Assembly (NCBI GenBank): GCA_902493665.1
Contig: CABUQL010000086.1
Coordinates: 1-6,019, forward strand
Direction of reading: 5' to 3'
DNA from: an uncultured Eubacteriales bacterium
Lineage (GTDB): Bacteria > Bacillota > Clostridia > UMGS1810
Length of the DNA: 6,019 nucleotides
Shown here: in pieces, positions 1-6,019 of the stretch
Numbering within the stretch: position 1 is the stretch's first letter
Layout of the letters: each line of letters opens with the position of its first letter
The notes under the pieces: model-generated
The model's database searches: none
What the model was told of the DNA's origin: nothing
Seen by the model: the letters and a program-made list of their open reading frames with translations, nothing else
Made by a program: the position numbers and the translations under genes

Positions 1-1341
1 AACTGTTTTTATAGAAGGATATTCAAAGCTTTTTAAAAGACTTCCTACACTTAAGAAAATCTGTCCCGGAGCGGGCAGACAGTCGGGAGAATCTTTTACG
101 GTTGTTTCGATGTTTTCGCCGTCAAGGGATTCTTTAACCGATTCAAGACGTGATTTTGACGATAAAAGCAAAAGGATTCTGTAACCGTTTTTTTTCCAGA
201 AATTTAAGTCATCGTATAAAAACTCCGCTTTTCCGCTGTATGACGGAAGTGTTTTTGCGGTAATATTTATAATTTCTTTTATTTTAATTTCACCGCCGAC
301 ATACATAACCGCACTTAAAAATACAGACGGAGCCTTTGGCGAAAAGATGTCTGTTCCGCTTAAAATATACGGTTTTTTCGTTTTTGGAAAAAGACCTTTG
401 TCAAGCATATCCGCAATTATTTCGTTTTGTTCTTTTTCGTAAACTTCGGCGCTTTCCTTTATTTTTGCACCCTCGTCAAAAAAGATAATATAATCATCAT
501 CAATATAATCAAAAAGCGTCGTTATGTTTTCGTAAACAAACGGCAGATATTTGTCCATAGAAGGAAAATATCCGTATTCGTCAAGCTTTAAAATGTCGGA
601 GTAAAAATTCTCATTTTTTTGAGCGGAAATCTTTTTTGCGATACTCTCTTTATCTTCAATAATCATTTCGCGTGCGGGGATAATCTTTACACAGTCGTTA
701 TTTTTAATTGAAAGCTGTGTCATAACGTCAAATTCTCTTATTGAATCTATTTCATCGCCGAAAAGTTCAATACGAATCGGGTTTTCATATCCGACTGGGG
801 AAATATCGATAATCGAACCTCTTATGCAAAACTGCGACGGTCCTTCAATTGTAAAAACACGCTTGTAACCCATTTTTATAAGCTTTTGCAAAACAACATC
901 GCGGTCTACTTCATCGCCGGTTTTAAAAGTGAGCTGAAGGCTTAAAAGAAGATTTTTAGGAATTGTGTATTGCATTAAAGCCTGCGCGGATGTAACAACG
1001 GCAGGGGATGAAGGAAGGTTTGAAAGCGCACAGATTCTCTGTCCTTCCGATTCTTTTGTTGAAACTTCAACGTCGTAAAAAACGTATTCTTTTGATTTAA
1101 AAATCGGAACGTCGGCATTAAAAAGAGTTGATAAGTCTTCTTTTATGGCAGATGCTTCACGCTCATCGGAAGTGATAACAAGCGCTTTTTTGCCGAGAGC
1201 TTTTGCAAGCGAATATATCATCTGATTTTTTTGCGAACCCGTTGCGCCCGAAACAAAAACAGGCGTGTTATTTGACTTCACACAGTTTTCAAGTGCGCAA
1301 AGTTCGGGATATAGCTTTGCAATTTCGCAAAAGGCGTCCAT
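1..1341 (-). CDS. mfd: Transcription-repair coupling factor Mfd, N-terminal part (3' end outside window)
   Basis: Mfd is a DNA translocase that pushes stalled RNA polymerase off template lesions and recruits UvrA for nucleotide excision repair. The 447 visible codons have no stop and cover the UvrB-like N-terminal module. The best signature is residues 170-201, which include QFCIRGSIIDISP and PIRIELFGDEIDSIR, typical of the Mfd/UvrB damage-recognition module. A P-loop-like stretch at 31-39 (SGATGSQKN) lacks the usual GK[ST], as expected because this half of Mfd has lost ATP binding. FDEGAKIKE near residue 288 also fits. Full-length Mfd is about 1,150-1,180 residues, so the RNA polymerase-interaction and helicase domains lie beyond position 1. 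The ATG at 1341-1339 is preceded by AAAGGAGGAG (1356-1347), with 7 nt from GGAGG to the start. It lies 114 nt after pth, with no clear promoter between. UvrB is the main alternative, but its P-loop would be intact and the divergence here favours Mfd. Confidence 0.93.
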   Translation of the reverse strand, partial: MDAFCEIAKLYPELCALENCVKSNNTPVFVSGATGSQKNQMIYSLAKALGKKALVITSDEREASAIKEDLSTLFNADVPIFKSKEYVFYDVEVSTKESEGQRICALSNLPSSPAVVTSAQALMQYTIPKNLLLSLQLTFKTGDEVDRDVVLQKLIKMGYKRVFTIEGPSQFCIRGSIIDISPVGYENPIRIELFGDEIDSIREFDVMTQLSIKNNDCVKIIPAREMIIEDKESIAKKISAQKNENFYSDILKLDEYGYFPSMDKYLPFVYENITTLFDYIDDDYIIFFDEGAKIKESAEVYEKEQNEIIADMLDKGLFPKTKKPYILSGTDIFSPKAPSVFLSAVMYVGGEIKIKEIINITAKTLPSYSGKAEFLYDDLNFWKKNGYRILLLLSSKSRLESVKESLDGENIETTVKDSPDCLPAPGQIFLSVGSLLKSFEYPSIKTV

Positions 1342-1455
1342 ATATTCTCCTCCTTTCTTATAATAAAGCCATATTAAATTCAAGTTTTTGCCGTCTTGGC
1401 GTTAAATTCAAATCCGATAGTCTTTAATCTGTTAAATTCTGTTTTTTCGCTAAAT

Positions 1456-2037
1456 TTATTCTTTTGTGTTTCCGAAACCATTATACTTATTCATTGCCGA
1501 CTGGCAGCCGTTTTTTATTATTTCCCCGGCAATACCGCTTGTTTCTTTAAGCATCGGCAATATTTTTTCAAGGTCTTTGTCGGTAAATTTTCCGAGTACG
1601 TAATCTGCCAAATCATAGTTTTTGTTTTCGGGAGAGCCGACGCCGAGTTTTACCCTTATGAATTGGTCGCTTACGAGCTGATATATAATGGATTTAAGTC
1701 CGTTGTGACCGCCGTCGCTTCCTTTTTCCCTGATTCTTATTCTTCCTGTTTCAAGGCTTATATCATCGTGAAAAATTATAACATTTTCAGGGGGGATTTT
1801 GTAAAAAGCGCATATGTCACGGACACTTTCGCCGCTGTTGTTCATATAAGTCTGAGGTTTTGCAAGTATCACTTTTTGACCGCAGATATTTCCGTCACCG
1901 TAAACTGCCTTGAATTTAATTTTCTTGACGTCTATATTATATGCGTTTGCTATGACATCTATGGCGTCAAATCCGATGTTGTGTCTTGTTCTGTCATATT
2001 TTTTGTCGGGATTTCCAAGTCCTGCAATTAAAAACAT
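1456..2037 (-). CDS. pth: Peptidyl-tRNA hydrolase (Pth; SpoVC in Bacillus)
   Basis: Cytoplasmic esterase that cuts peptidyl-tRNA released by stalled or aborted translation, recycling the tRNA. The 193-residue product matches the usual family length. It begins MFLIAGLGNPDKKY and keeps the expected active-site positions: N9, catalytic H19 in the TRHNIGF stretch, N66 in YMNNSG, D91 in FHDD and N112 in GGHNGLK. One small oddity is GLGNPD where GLGNPG is usual. The ATG at 2037-2035 has AAAGGA (2050-2045) 7 nt upstream and places the N-terminus where the family normally starts. An in-frame TTG at 2076 would add 13 residues, but its only ribosome site (AAAGGAG, 2100-2094) is 17 nt away, so I reject it. 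Pth lies between prs and mfd, as spoVC does in B. subtilis. Essential in most bacteria. Confidence 0.96.
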   Translation of the reverse strand: MFLIAGLGNPDKKYDRTRHNIGFDAIDVIANAYNIDVKKIKFKAVYGDGNICGQKVILAKPQTYMNNSGESVRDICAFYKIPPENVIIFHDDISLETGRIRIREKGSDGGHNGLKSIIYQLVSDQFIRVKLGVGSPENKNYDLADYVLGKFTDKDLEKILPMLKETSGIAGEIIKNGCQSAMNKYNGFGNTKE

Positions 2038-2160
2038 AAAAATATCCTTTCCGTTATTGCCCGTTTTTGCCGGCAAACAGTAATTATTAAAATCTCCTTT
2101 TTGTGTTTCGATCTCCGGTGCCGATACATAAAAGCCAAAGAGATTTTTTATACAACCTAA

Positions 2161-2184
2161 AGCCGATGTGCAGACACATCGGCT
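2161..2184 (-). terminator. Strong hairpin after prs, possible intrinsic terminator
   Basis: A perfect 10-bp inverted repeat: AGCCGATGTG at 2161-2170 pairs with CACATCGGCT at 2175-2184, leaving a 4-nt loop. It begins 71 nt after the prs stop on the minus strand. The stem is GC-rich for this region, as in intrinsic terminators. The tail is poor in either direction: minus-strand RNA continues UUAGGUUGU, while the plus strand continues GGTGTAATTTTG. It may therefore be a leaky terminator, an mRNA-stabilising 3' hairpin or an attenuator ahead of pth. The inverted repeat is certain; the terminator role is inference. Confidence 0.5.
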
Positions 2185-2206
2185 GGTGTAATTTTGTTTA
2201 AATTCG

Positions 2207-2235
2207 GCATAAGAGATTAAATAAATCTTTTATGC
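2207..2235 (-). repeat. Imperfect inverted repeat just after prs
   Basis: Positions 2207-2218 (GCATAAGAGATT) pair with 2224-2235 around a 5-nt AT loop. Eleven of 12 positions are Watson-Crick. The odd pair (2213/2229) is a G-U wobble in plus-strand RNA and a C-A mismatch in minus-strand RNA. It starts 21 nt past the prs stop and precedes the GC-rich hairpin at 2161-2184. The stem is AT-rich and no T-tract follows on the minus strand, so it is not a standard terminator. It could protect the prs mRNA 3' end or be an operator-like dyad. Confidence 0.5.
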
Positions 2236-2255
2236 ACAAATATGTATTTTCCAAA

Positions 2256-3212
2256 TCAGCTGAAAAGCGGACTTACCGAAACTTCTTCGTAGACTCTTTC
2301 GATTGCTTCACCAAATATCGGGGCAATTGATAAAAGTTTGATTTTACCGATTCTCTTTTCTTTCGGCTGAGGAATTGTATCAAGCATAACAAGCTGTTCG
2401 ATGCAGCTTCCGCTTATTCTCTCAATTGCCGGACCTGAAAGAACACCGTGTGTGCAGCAAGCGTAAACACTTTTTGCACCGCGTTCTTTAAGCGCCTCGG
2501 CACCGTGAACGATTGTTCCTGCGGTGTCAATCATATCGTCAACCAAGATAACGTTTTTGTCTTTAATATCACCGATAATATTCATAACTTCCGAAACGTT
2601 TGCTTTTGGACGTCTTTTGTCGATAATTGCTATCGGAACATCGAGTCTTTGTGCAAAGTTTCTTGCTCTTGTAACGCTTCCGAGGTCAGGAGATACAACA
2701 ACTGTATCCGAAAGGATGCTTTTGAACTCGTTTTTAAAGTATTTTGCAAGAACCGGAACACCTAAAAGGTGGTCAACGGGGATATCGAAAAATCCCTGAA
2801 TCTGCGGTGCGTGAAGATCCATTGTAAGAACTCTGTCAGCGCCTGCTTTTGCAATAAGGTTTGCAACAAGTTTTGATGAAATCGGATCTCTTGCTTTTGC
2901 TTTTCTGTCCTGTCTTGCATATCCGAAGTAGGGGATAACCGCCGTTATTCTTCCTGCCGATGCACGCTTGAACGCGTCAATCATAATAAGGAGCTCCATA
3001 AGGTTGTCGTTAACGGGATTTGAAGTTGACTGAACCACAAATACGTCCGAGCCTCTGACAGTTTCATTGATGTTTACAAAAATTTCACCGTCAGAAAATG
3101 AGCCTACCTGGGAGTTTCCGAGGGTTGTTCCGAGATACTCGGCAATTTTTTTTGCGAGCTCACGGCTTGCGTTGGCCGCAAAAATTTTAATGTTTTTACC
3201 GTGTGATATCAT
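2256..3212 (-). CDS. prs: Ribose-phosphate pyrophosphokinase (PRPP synthetase)
   Basis: Transfers pyrophosphate from ATP to ribose 5-phosphate to make PRPP, the precursor for purines, pyrimidines, histidine, tryptophan and NAD; cytoplasmic. At 318 residues it has the normal length of class I bacterial enzymes. Visible motifs in order are FSDGE (39-43), the ATP-region FGYARQDRK (96-104), DLHAPQIQGFF with metal-site H134 (132-142), PDLG (175-178), the catalytic flexible loop KRRPKANVSEVM (199-210) and the PRPP-binding loop VDDMIDTAGT (224-233). All are intact, so the enzyme should be active. The ATG at 3212-3210 follows a strong AGGAGG (3225-3220) with 7 nt spacing. It lies 89 nt after glmU, with no good promoter or hairpin between, so co-transcription from the glmU promoter is likely, as for gcaD-prs in B. 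subtilis. Confidence 0.98.
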   Translation of the reverse strand: MISHGKNIKIFAANASRELAKKIAEYLGTTLGNSQVGSFSDGEIFVNINETVRGSDVFVVQSTSNPVNDNLMELLIMIDAFKRASAGRITAVIPYFGYARQDRKAKARDPISSKLVANLIAKAGADRVLTMDLHAPQIQGFFDIPVDHLLGVPVLAKYFKNEFKSILSDTVVVSPDLGSVTRARNFAQRLDVPIAIIDKRRPKANVSEVMNIIGDIKDKNVILVDDMIDTAGTIVHGAEALKERGAKSVYACCTHGVLSGPAIERISGSCIEQLVMLDTIPQPKEKRIGKIKLLSIAPIFGEAIERVYEEVSVSPLFS

Positions 3213-3301
3213 TTGTTTTCCTCCTGAAAATAATATATAATAACGAATTATTGTTTTTAGTTTCTTAAGTAATTTTGCTCATGCTTAATAAAACATATTG
3301 C

Positions 3302-4663
3302 TTAGTTTTTCTTTCTCCAGTCTTTTTTAACAGTTTGTCTGCTTCTTGCGATTGCAAGTGCGTTGTCATCAACGTCATCGGTAATTGTTGAGCCGGCCGC
3401 AATAAATGCGCCTTTTCCGACTTTAACCGGAGCAACCAAATTTGTGTTGCAGCCGATAAATGCGTTGTCTTCAATAACCGTTCTGAATTTGTTTTTGCCG
3501 TCGTAGTTAACTGTAATCGTTCCGCAGCCGAAGTTGATTTTTTCACCGACATCGCTGTCGCCGACATATGTTAAATGCGAAACCTTTGTGCCGTTTCCGA
3601 TAACGGAATTTTTAACTTCAACAAAGTCGCCGATTTTAACATTGTTTTTAATATCCGAGTTTGGTCTTATATATGCAAACGGTCCGACGGTTGTGTTGTC
3701 GCCGATTTTTGCATTTATCGCAACGGAATTTTTAAAAGTTGTGCCATTTCCGATTACTGTATCATCAAGTGTTGATGACGGACCTATTTCGCAGTCGGAG
3801 CCGATAACGGTTTTTCCTCTTATAATGCTTCCCGGATAAATTATTGTGTCGCTTCCGATAATTACTTCATCGTCGATATATGTGTTTTGAGGGTCGATTA
3901 TTGTGACGCCGGCAATCATATTTTTTGTGATTATTTCATCATTTTTGATTTTCTGCGCCGCCGCAAGGTCAACTCTGTTGTTTACACCGAGTATTTCTTT
4001 GTAATCGGGGGCAACAAATGCGCCGACTTTTTTGTTTTCGCCTTTTAAAACAGATATTGTGTCTGTAAGATAATACTCACCCTGAGCATTGTCGTTTTTA
4101 ATTTTTGAAAGTGCATCGAAAAGGTCTTTTGTATTAAAGCAATACATACCCGAATTTATTTCGCACACCTTTTTTTCTTCTTCCGAGGCGTCTTTTTGTT
4201 CAACGATTTTTACCAAAGAACCGTCGGAAAGCTTTATTACTCTGCCGTATCCGAAAGGATTGTCAACAACTGCCGATACAACGGTTGCGGCGTTGCCGCT
4301 TTTTTTATGATATTCAACAAGATCGGATATAAGCTTGTCGGAAATAAGGGGAGTATCGCCGTTGAAAACAACAACAATACCGTCGTCGTCTTTAAAAAAC
4401 TCTTTTGTCATCATAACCGCATGGCCTGTTCCGAGTCTTTGCTCCTGAACCGCATAAAGCTCATCGGGTCCCATATATTCCATAACCTGTTCTTTTTTGT
4501 GTCCTACAACCATAACGGTTTTTCCGCTTCCCGCCTTTTTTGCCTTTTCATAAACCCATTTTATAAGCGGTTTAGACGAGATTTTATGCATAACTTTGCA
4601 TTTTTCGGATTTCATTCTCGTACCCTGACCTGCTGCCAGAATAATAGATGAGAATTTATTCAA
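3302..4663 (-). CDS. glmU: Bifunctional GlmU: GlcN-1-P acetyltransferase / GlcNAc-1-P uridylyltransferase
   Basis: Makes UDP-GlcNAc in two steps: acetylation of glucosamine-1-phosphate, then uridylyl transfer. The product feeds peptidoglycan and wall polymers. The N-terminal domain (about 1-228) shows LAAGQGTRMK (9-18), GTGHA (78-82), NGDTPL (101-106) and INSGMY (169-174). The C-terminal left-handed beta-helix has many IG-type hexapeptides and the acetyltransferase residues R333, K351, H363, Y366, N377, N386, Y387, A423 and R440. Position 405 is Cys where E. coli has Ser. These numbers match E. coli GlmU when translation starts at the TTG of 4663-4661, giving 453 residues. That TTG has GGGAG (4676-4672) 8 nt upstream. 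A GTG at 4672 would add three residues but overlaps this ribosome site, so it is less likely. Transcribed from the promoter at 4703-4731. Confidence 0.97.
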   Translation of the reverse strand: MNKFSSIILAAGQGTRMKSEKCKVMHKISSKPLIKWVYEKAKKAGSGKTVMVVGHKKEQVMEYMGPDELYAVQEQRLGTGHAVMMTKEFFKDDDGIVVVFNGDTPLISDKLISDLVEYHKKSGNAATVVSAVVDNPFGYGRVIKLSDGSLVKIVEQKDASEEEKKVCEINSGMYCFNTKDLFDALSKIKNDNAQGEYYLTDTISVLKGENKKVGAFVAPDYKEILGVNNRVDLAAAQKIKNDEIITKNMIAGVTIIDPQNTYIDDEVIIGSDTIIYPGSIIRGKTVIGSDCEIGPSSTLDDTVIGNGTTFKNSVAINAKIGDNTTVGPFAYIRPNSDIKNNVKIGDFVEVKNSVIGNGTKVSHLTYVGDSDVGEKINFGCGTITVNYDGKNKFRTVIEDNAFIGCNTNLVAPVKVGKGAFIAAGSTITDDVDDNALAIARSRQTVKKDWRKKN

Positions 4664-4671
4664 AATTACCA

Positions 4672-4676
4672 CTCCC
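4672..4676 (-). promoter_or_regulatory. Ribosome binding site deciding the glmU start
   Basis: GGGAG on the minus strand, 8 nt before the TTG codon at 4663. An upstream in-frame GTG (4672-4670) shares its first base with this motif and has only AT-rich sequence before it. This favours TTG as the real start. Confidence 0.7.
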
Positions 4677-4702
4677 GTAATTATTTTTTGACATACAAAT
4701 AT

Positions 4703-4731
4703 ATTATATGATTTTTTTACACATTTTTCAA
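4703..4731 (-). promoter_or_regulatory. Near-consensus sigma-A promoter for glmU
   Basis: Read on the minus strand, the -35 box is TTGAAA (4731-4726), one mismatch from TTGACA. The -10 box is a perfect TATAAT (4708-4703) and the spacer is exactly 17 nt. Transcription would begin near 4695-4697, leaving a leader of about 32-34 nt before the glmU TTG, too short for a riboswitch. It probably drives glmU-prs and perhaps pth-mfd. An in-silico call only, but the match is strong and well placed. Confidence 0.85.
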
Positions 4732-4822
4732 GGGTTTTTTACATATATTATAAAATTTAACATAATTACAGTAAAATTGACGTAATTTTTATGCAGGTTT
4801 TATCTTCCGATGCCTTAAGGGC

Positions 4823-5203
4823 TTAAAAAATGTTTTCCAAAGTGGGAGCTTCTTTTGCCGGAACGTCTTTAATCATTTGCTTTGCGACCTCTGCTTCTTC
4901 AATAACTTCGTCATATTTTTGATAGTCAACCCGCACTTTTATTTTAAGCATTGATTTGTATATATCATCGAGGTCTTTGTGATTTGAAAATATGAAAAGT
5001 ATATTTTTGCACTCTTCCCAGTTTTTATAAAGTGTATTGTAAGACTTTTTGCAGTTTTCAAAGTCGCTTTTTTCGGCAAATTTCTGGAGAGTTAAAAGGT
5101 TATCCAAAATTGCGTCGCTTTTATTTTTAAGATAAAAATAATTTGCAATAAATCCCGTTATAAGTATTGCAAGTATAAGGAGCACACATATAAAAACCTT
5201 CAT
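4823..5203 (-). CDS. DUF4363 family membrane-anchored protein
   Basis: A 126-residue protein with an N-terminal hydrophobic segment (about 4-24, VFICVLLILAILITGFIANYF) and no lipobox or obvious cleavage site. It is probably one membrane anchor followed by a charged, helical domain outside the membrane. The helical part has paired Cys/Trp positions around NCKKS and NWEECKN (50-66), and lysine- and glutamate-rich stretches to the end. Size, layout and position directly after a YetF-type gene match the DUF4363 family of Clostridia, whose biochemical role is not known. The ATG at 5203-5201 overlaps the upstream stop by 4 nt (ATGA), so translation is probably coupled. AAGGAG lies about 11 nt upstream. 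No convincing terminator follows. The family call rests on layout and partner gene, not an alignment. Confidence 0.8.
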   Translation of the reverse strand: MKVFICVLLILAILITGFIANYFYLKNKSDAILDNLLTLQKFAEKSDFENCKKSYNTLYKNWEECKNILFIFSNHKDLDDIYKSMLKIKVRVDYQKYDEVIEEAEVAKQMIKDVPAKEAPTLENIF

Positions 5204-5883
5204 TTTTTGTTTTTCTCCTTTTTCTGTAAAAATATTTTCCCGTCCGACGAATAGGAGAGAATAAACACGTCTTTTAAATTTTTTATGTTTCTGTTCAAAA
5301 GCTCGCTTTTAAGCCACTTCATATTTTTGTTTGCCTCTTTTAAGTGATTTGTTCTTACAATTCCGTCGCTTATAAGAACAAGAGCGGCTTTTTCCTGCTT
5401 TACGCATAAATTTAAATCCGATACCGTAACGGTTTTGTAAGGCGACTTCATAACAACGCTCAGTTCTCCGTTTGTTTCGAGCATGGCCGTGTAAACCGTG
5501 CTTATGTCGGTAACGTCTTTAAGACGCAGCTCGGATAAAAGGTCCTCGATTGTGTATCTTAATTTCTGCATTTCCTTAACCTGTAAAACTCCGTCTTTTA
5601 TAAGATATGCAGGTTTTCCCGTAAAAATATTTCTGAATTTGTCGCTTTTAAGGTTTAAAAACGATATTACAACCTCAAAAATGATAAGCGTTAAAATAGG
5701 GATAATTCCGCTGAAAAGAGGAATTGCAATATCCGAAACGGGAACTGTTGCAAGGTCTGAAATCATTATTGCAACGACAAGCTCGGAGGGCTGAAGCTCT
5801 CCGATTTGCCTTTTGCCCATAAGACGCAGCGCCATTATTACAAGAATATATAAAATTATCGTTCTGAAAAATGAAATAACCAT
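5200..5883 (-). CDS. DUF421 / YetF family integral membrane protein
   Basis: A 227-residue protein with three predicted membrane helices (about 3-20, 35-51, 54-77) and a soluble C-terminal domain. The family hallmark LMGKRQIGELQPSELV (21-36) joins helices 1 and 2. The YetF domain follows with GKPAYLIKDG (89-98), a stretch around TIEDLLSELRLKDV (111-124), and VYTAMLETNGELSVV (130-144). The tail is lysine-rich. Molecular function is unknown; some relatives in spore formers (the DUF421/DUF1657 protein 2Duf) affect spore resistance, but that does not assign a role here. The start is the ATG at 5883-5881, 5 nt after the upstream stop. The nearest ribosome-site-like GGGAG (5907-5903) is 19 nt away inside the upstream gene, so initiation may depend on coupling. 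It overlaps the next gene by ATGA. Confidence 0.92.
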   Translation of the reverse strand: MVISFFRTIILYILVIMALRLMGKRQIGELQPSELVVAIMISDLATVPVSDIAIPLFSGIIPILTLIIFEVVISFLNLKSDKFRNIFTGKPAYLIKDGVLQVKEMQKLRYTIEDLLSELRLKDVTDISTVYTAMLETNGELSVVMKSPYKTVTVSDLNLCVKQEKAALVLISDGIVRTNHLKEANKNMKWLKSELLNRNIKNLKDVFILSYSSDGKIFLQKKEKNKK

Positions 5884-5888
5884 AGCTT

Positions 5889-6019
5889 TTAAAAACAGTT
5901 TTCTCCCGTCTTTTTACTGCATGCTTCGCCTTTTTCGCATTTGTAGCATATTTCGTTTAAAAGAAGTTTGTCCGAAAAATAGTCTTTTAAATTTGAAAGT
6001 GTTGTTTTTGCAATGTTTG
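5889..6019 (-). CDS. Unidentified protein, Cys-rich C-terminal end (partial)
   Basis: An open frame enters from the right edge and ends at TAA (5891-5889), leaving 42 complete codons from position 6017. The peptide begins NIAKTTLSNLKDYF and ends in a cysteine-rich tail, ICYKCEKGEACSKKTGENCF, with the pattern C-x2-C-x5-C-x7-C. This spacing could bind a metal or an iron-sulfur cluster or form disulfides, but I do not recognise the family. Evidence that it is coding: it ends only 5 nt before the YetF start on the same strand, the other two minus-strand frames meet stops, and codon use resembles the neighbours. It is probably the upstream member of the YetF-DUF4363 operon. Only the extreme C-terminus is present, so no function is offered. 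Confidence 0.65.
   Translation of the reverse strand, partial: NIAKTTLSNLKDYFSDKLLLNEICYKCEKGEACSKKTGENCF

Noticed and set aside
1234..1260. Defective P-loop in Mfd as a sign of a broken gene
   Set aside because: Mfd normally has a degenerate nucleotide-binding motif in its UvrB-like N-terminal half; the frame is open and the surrounding motifs are conserved.
1203..1427. Plus-strand open frame of 74 codons across the mfd start
   Set aside because: It overlaps the mfd coding sequence and its ribosome site antisense, and its product has no recognisable features.
1396..2031. Long plus-strand open frame (211 codons) opposite pth
   Set aside because: It begins at TTG without a ribosome site and lies almost wholly antisense to the intact pth gene. 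Its translation is rich in F, Y, V and C and shows no motif, as expected of an antisense shadow.
3213..3301. Separate promoter for prs in the 89-nt gap after glmU
   Set aside because: The gap has AT-rich -10-like words but no acceptable -35 box at 16-18 nt, so read-through from glmU is simpler.
3265..3567. Minus-strand open frame of 100 codons overlapping the 3' end of glmU
   Set aside because: It is a shifted frame inside glmU, whose C-terminal hexapeptide repeats and active-site residues are intact in the main frame. There is no sign of a frameshift.
4089..4651. Two plus-strand open frames (73 and 151 codons) opposite the glmU N-terminal domain
   Set aside because: Both are antisense to conserved pyrophosphorylase motifs of GlmU and have no supporting motif or context.
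4777..4806. Possible plus-strand promoter (TTGACG, then TATCTT 18 nt on) that would run antisense into the DUF4363 gene
   Set aside because: The -10 match is only 4 of 6 and no plus-strand gene follows, so in AT-rich DNA this is probably chance.
4801..4830. Terminator after the DUF4363 gene around the CCTTAAGG palindrome
   Set aside because: The stem would be only about 3-4 bp with almost no loop, and no T-tract follows on the minus strand.

Overview
The window looks like chromosomal DNA from a low-GC, Gram-positive bacterium of the Clostridia type. The reasons are AT-rich sequence, strong AGGAGG-like ribosome binding sites, a YetF-type (DUF421) gene overlapping a DUF4363 gene, and a glmU-prs-pth-mfd gene order close to the Bacillus subtilis gcaD-prs-ctc-spoVC-mfd block. 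Family assignments come from reading motifs, not from a database search. All seven supported genes are on the minus strand, so transcription runs from high to low coordinates.

In transcription order: (1) 6019-5889 holds the last 42 codons of an unidentified protein with a cysteine-rich C-terminus. (2) 5883-5200 is a DUF421/YetF membrane protein starting 5 nt after that gene. (3) 5203-4823 is a small DUF4363 protein with one membrane anchor, overlapping the YetF gene by the 4-nt ATGA. (4) 4822-4664 is an AT-rich intergenic stretch with a near-consensus sigma-A promoter (TTGAAA, 17 nt, TATAAT). (5) 4663-3302 is glmU, probably starting at TTG. (6) 3212-2256 is prs. (7) 2255-2038 is a non-coding gap with two inverted repeats, at the place where B. 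subtilis carries ctc. (8) 2037-1456 is pth. (9) 1341-1 is the first 447 codons of mfd, running off the window edge.

The second block combines housekeeping jobs. GlmU makes UDP-GlcNAc for the cell wall and Prs makes PRPP for nucleotides, histidine, tryptophan and NAD. Pth recycles peptidyl-tRNA, and Mfd couples DNA repair to stalled transcription. The first block is a membrane-protein cassette of unknown function with its own tight translational coupling. No intergenic stretch exceeds 300 nt, and I saw no tRNA, rRNA, CRISPR array, insertion sequence or phage gene. I found no clearly novel system. The points most worth a second look are the unidentified Cys-rich gene joined to the YetF/DUF4363 pair, and the double-hairpin spacer between prs and pth.
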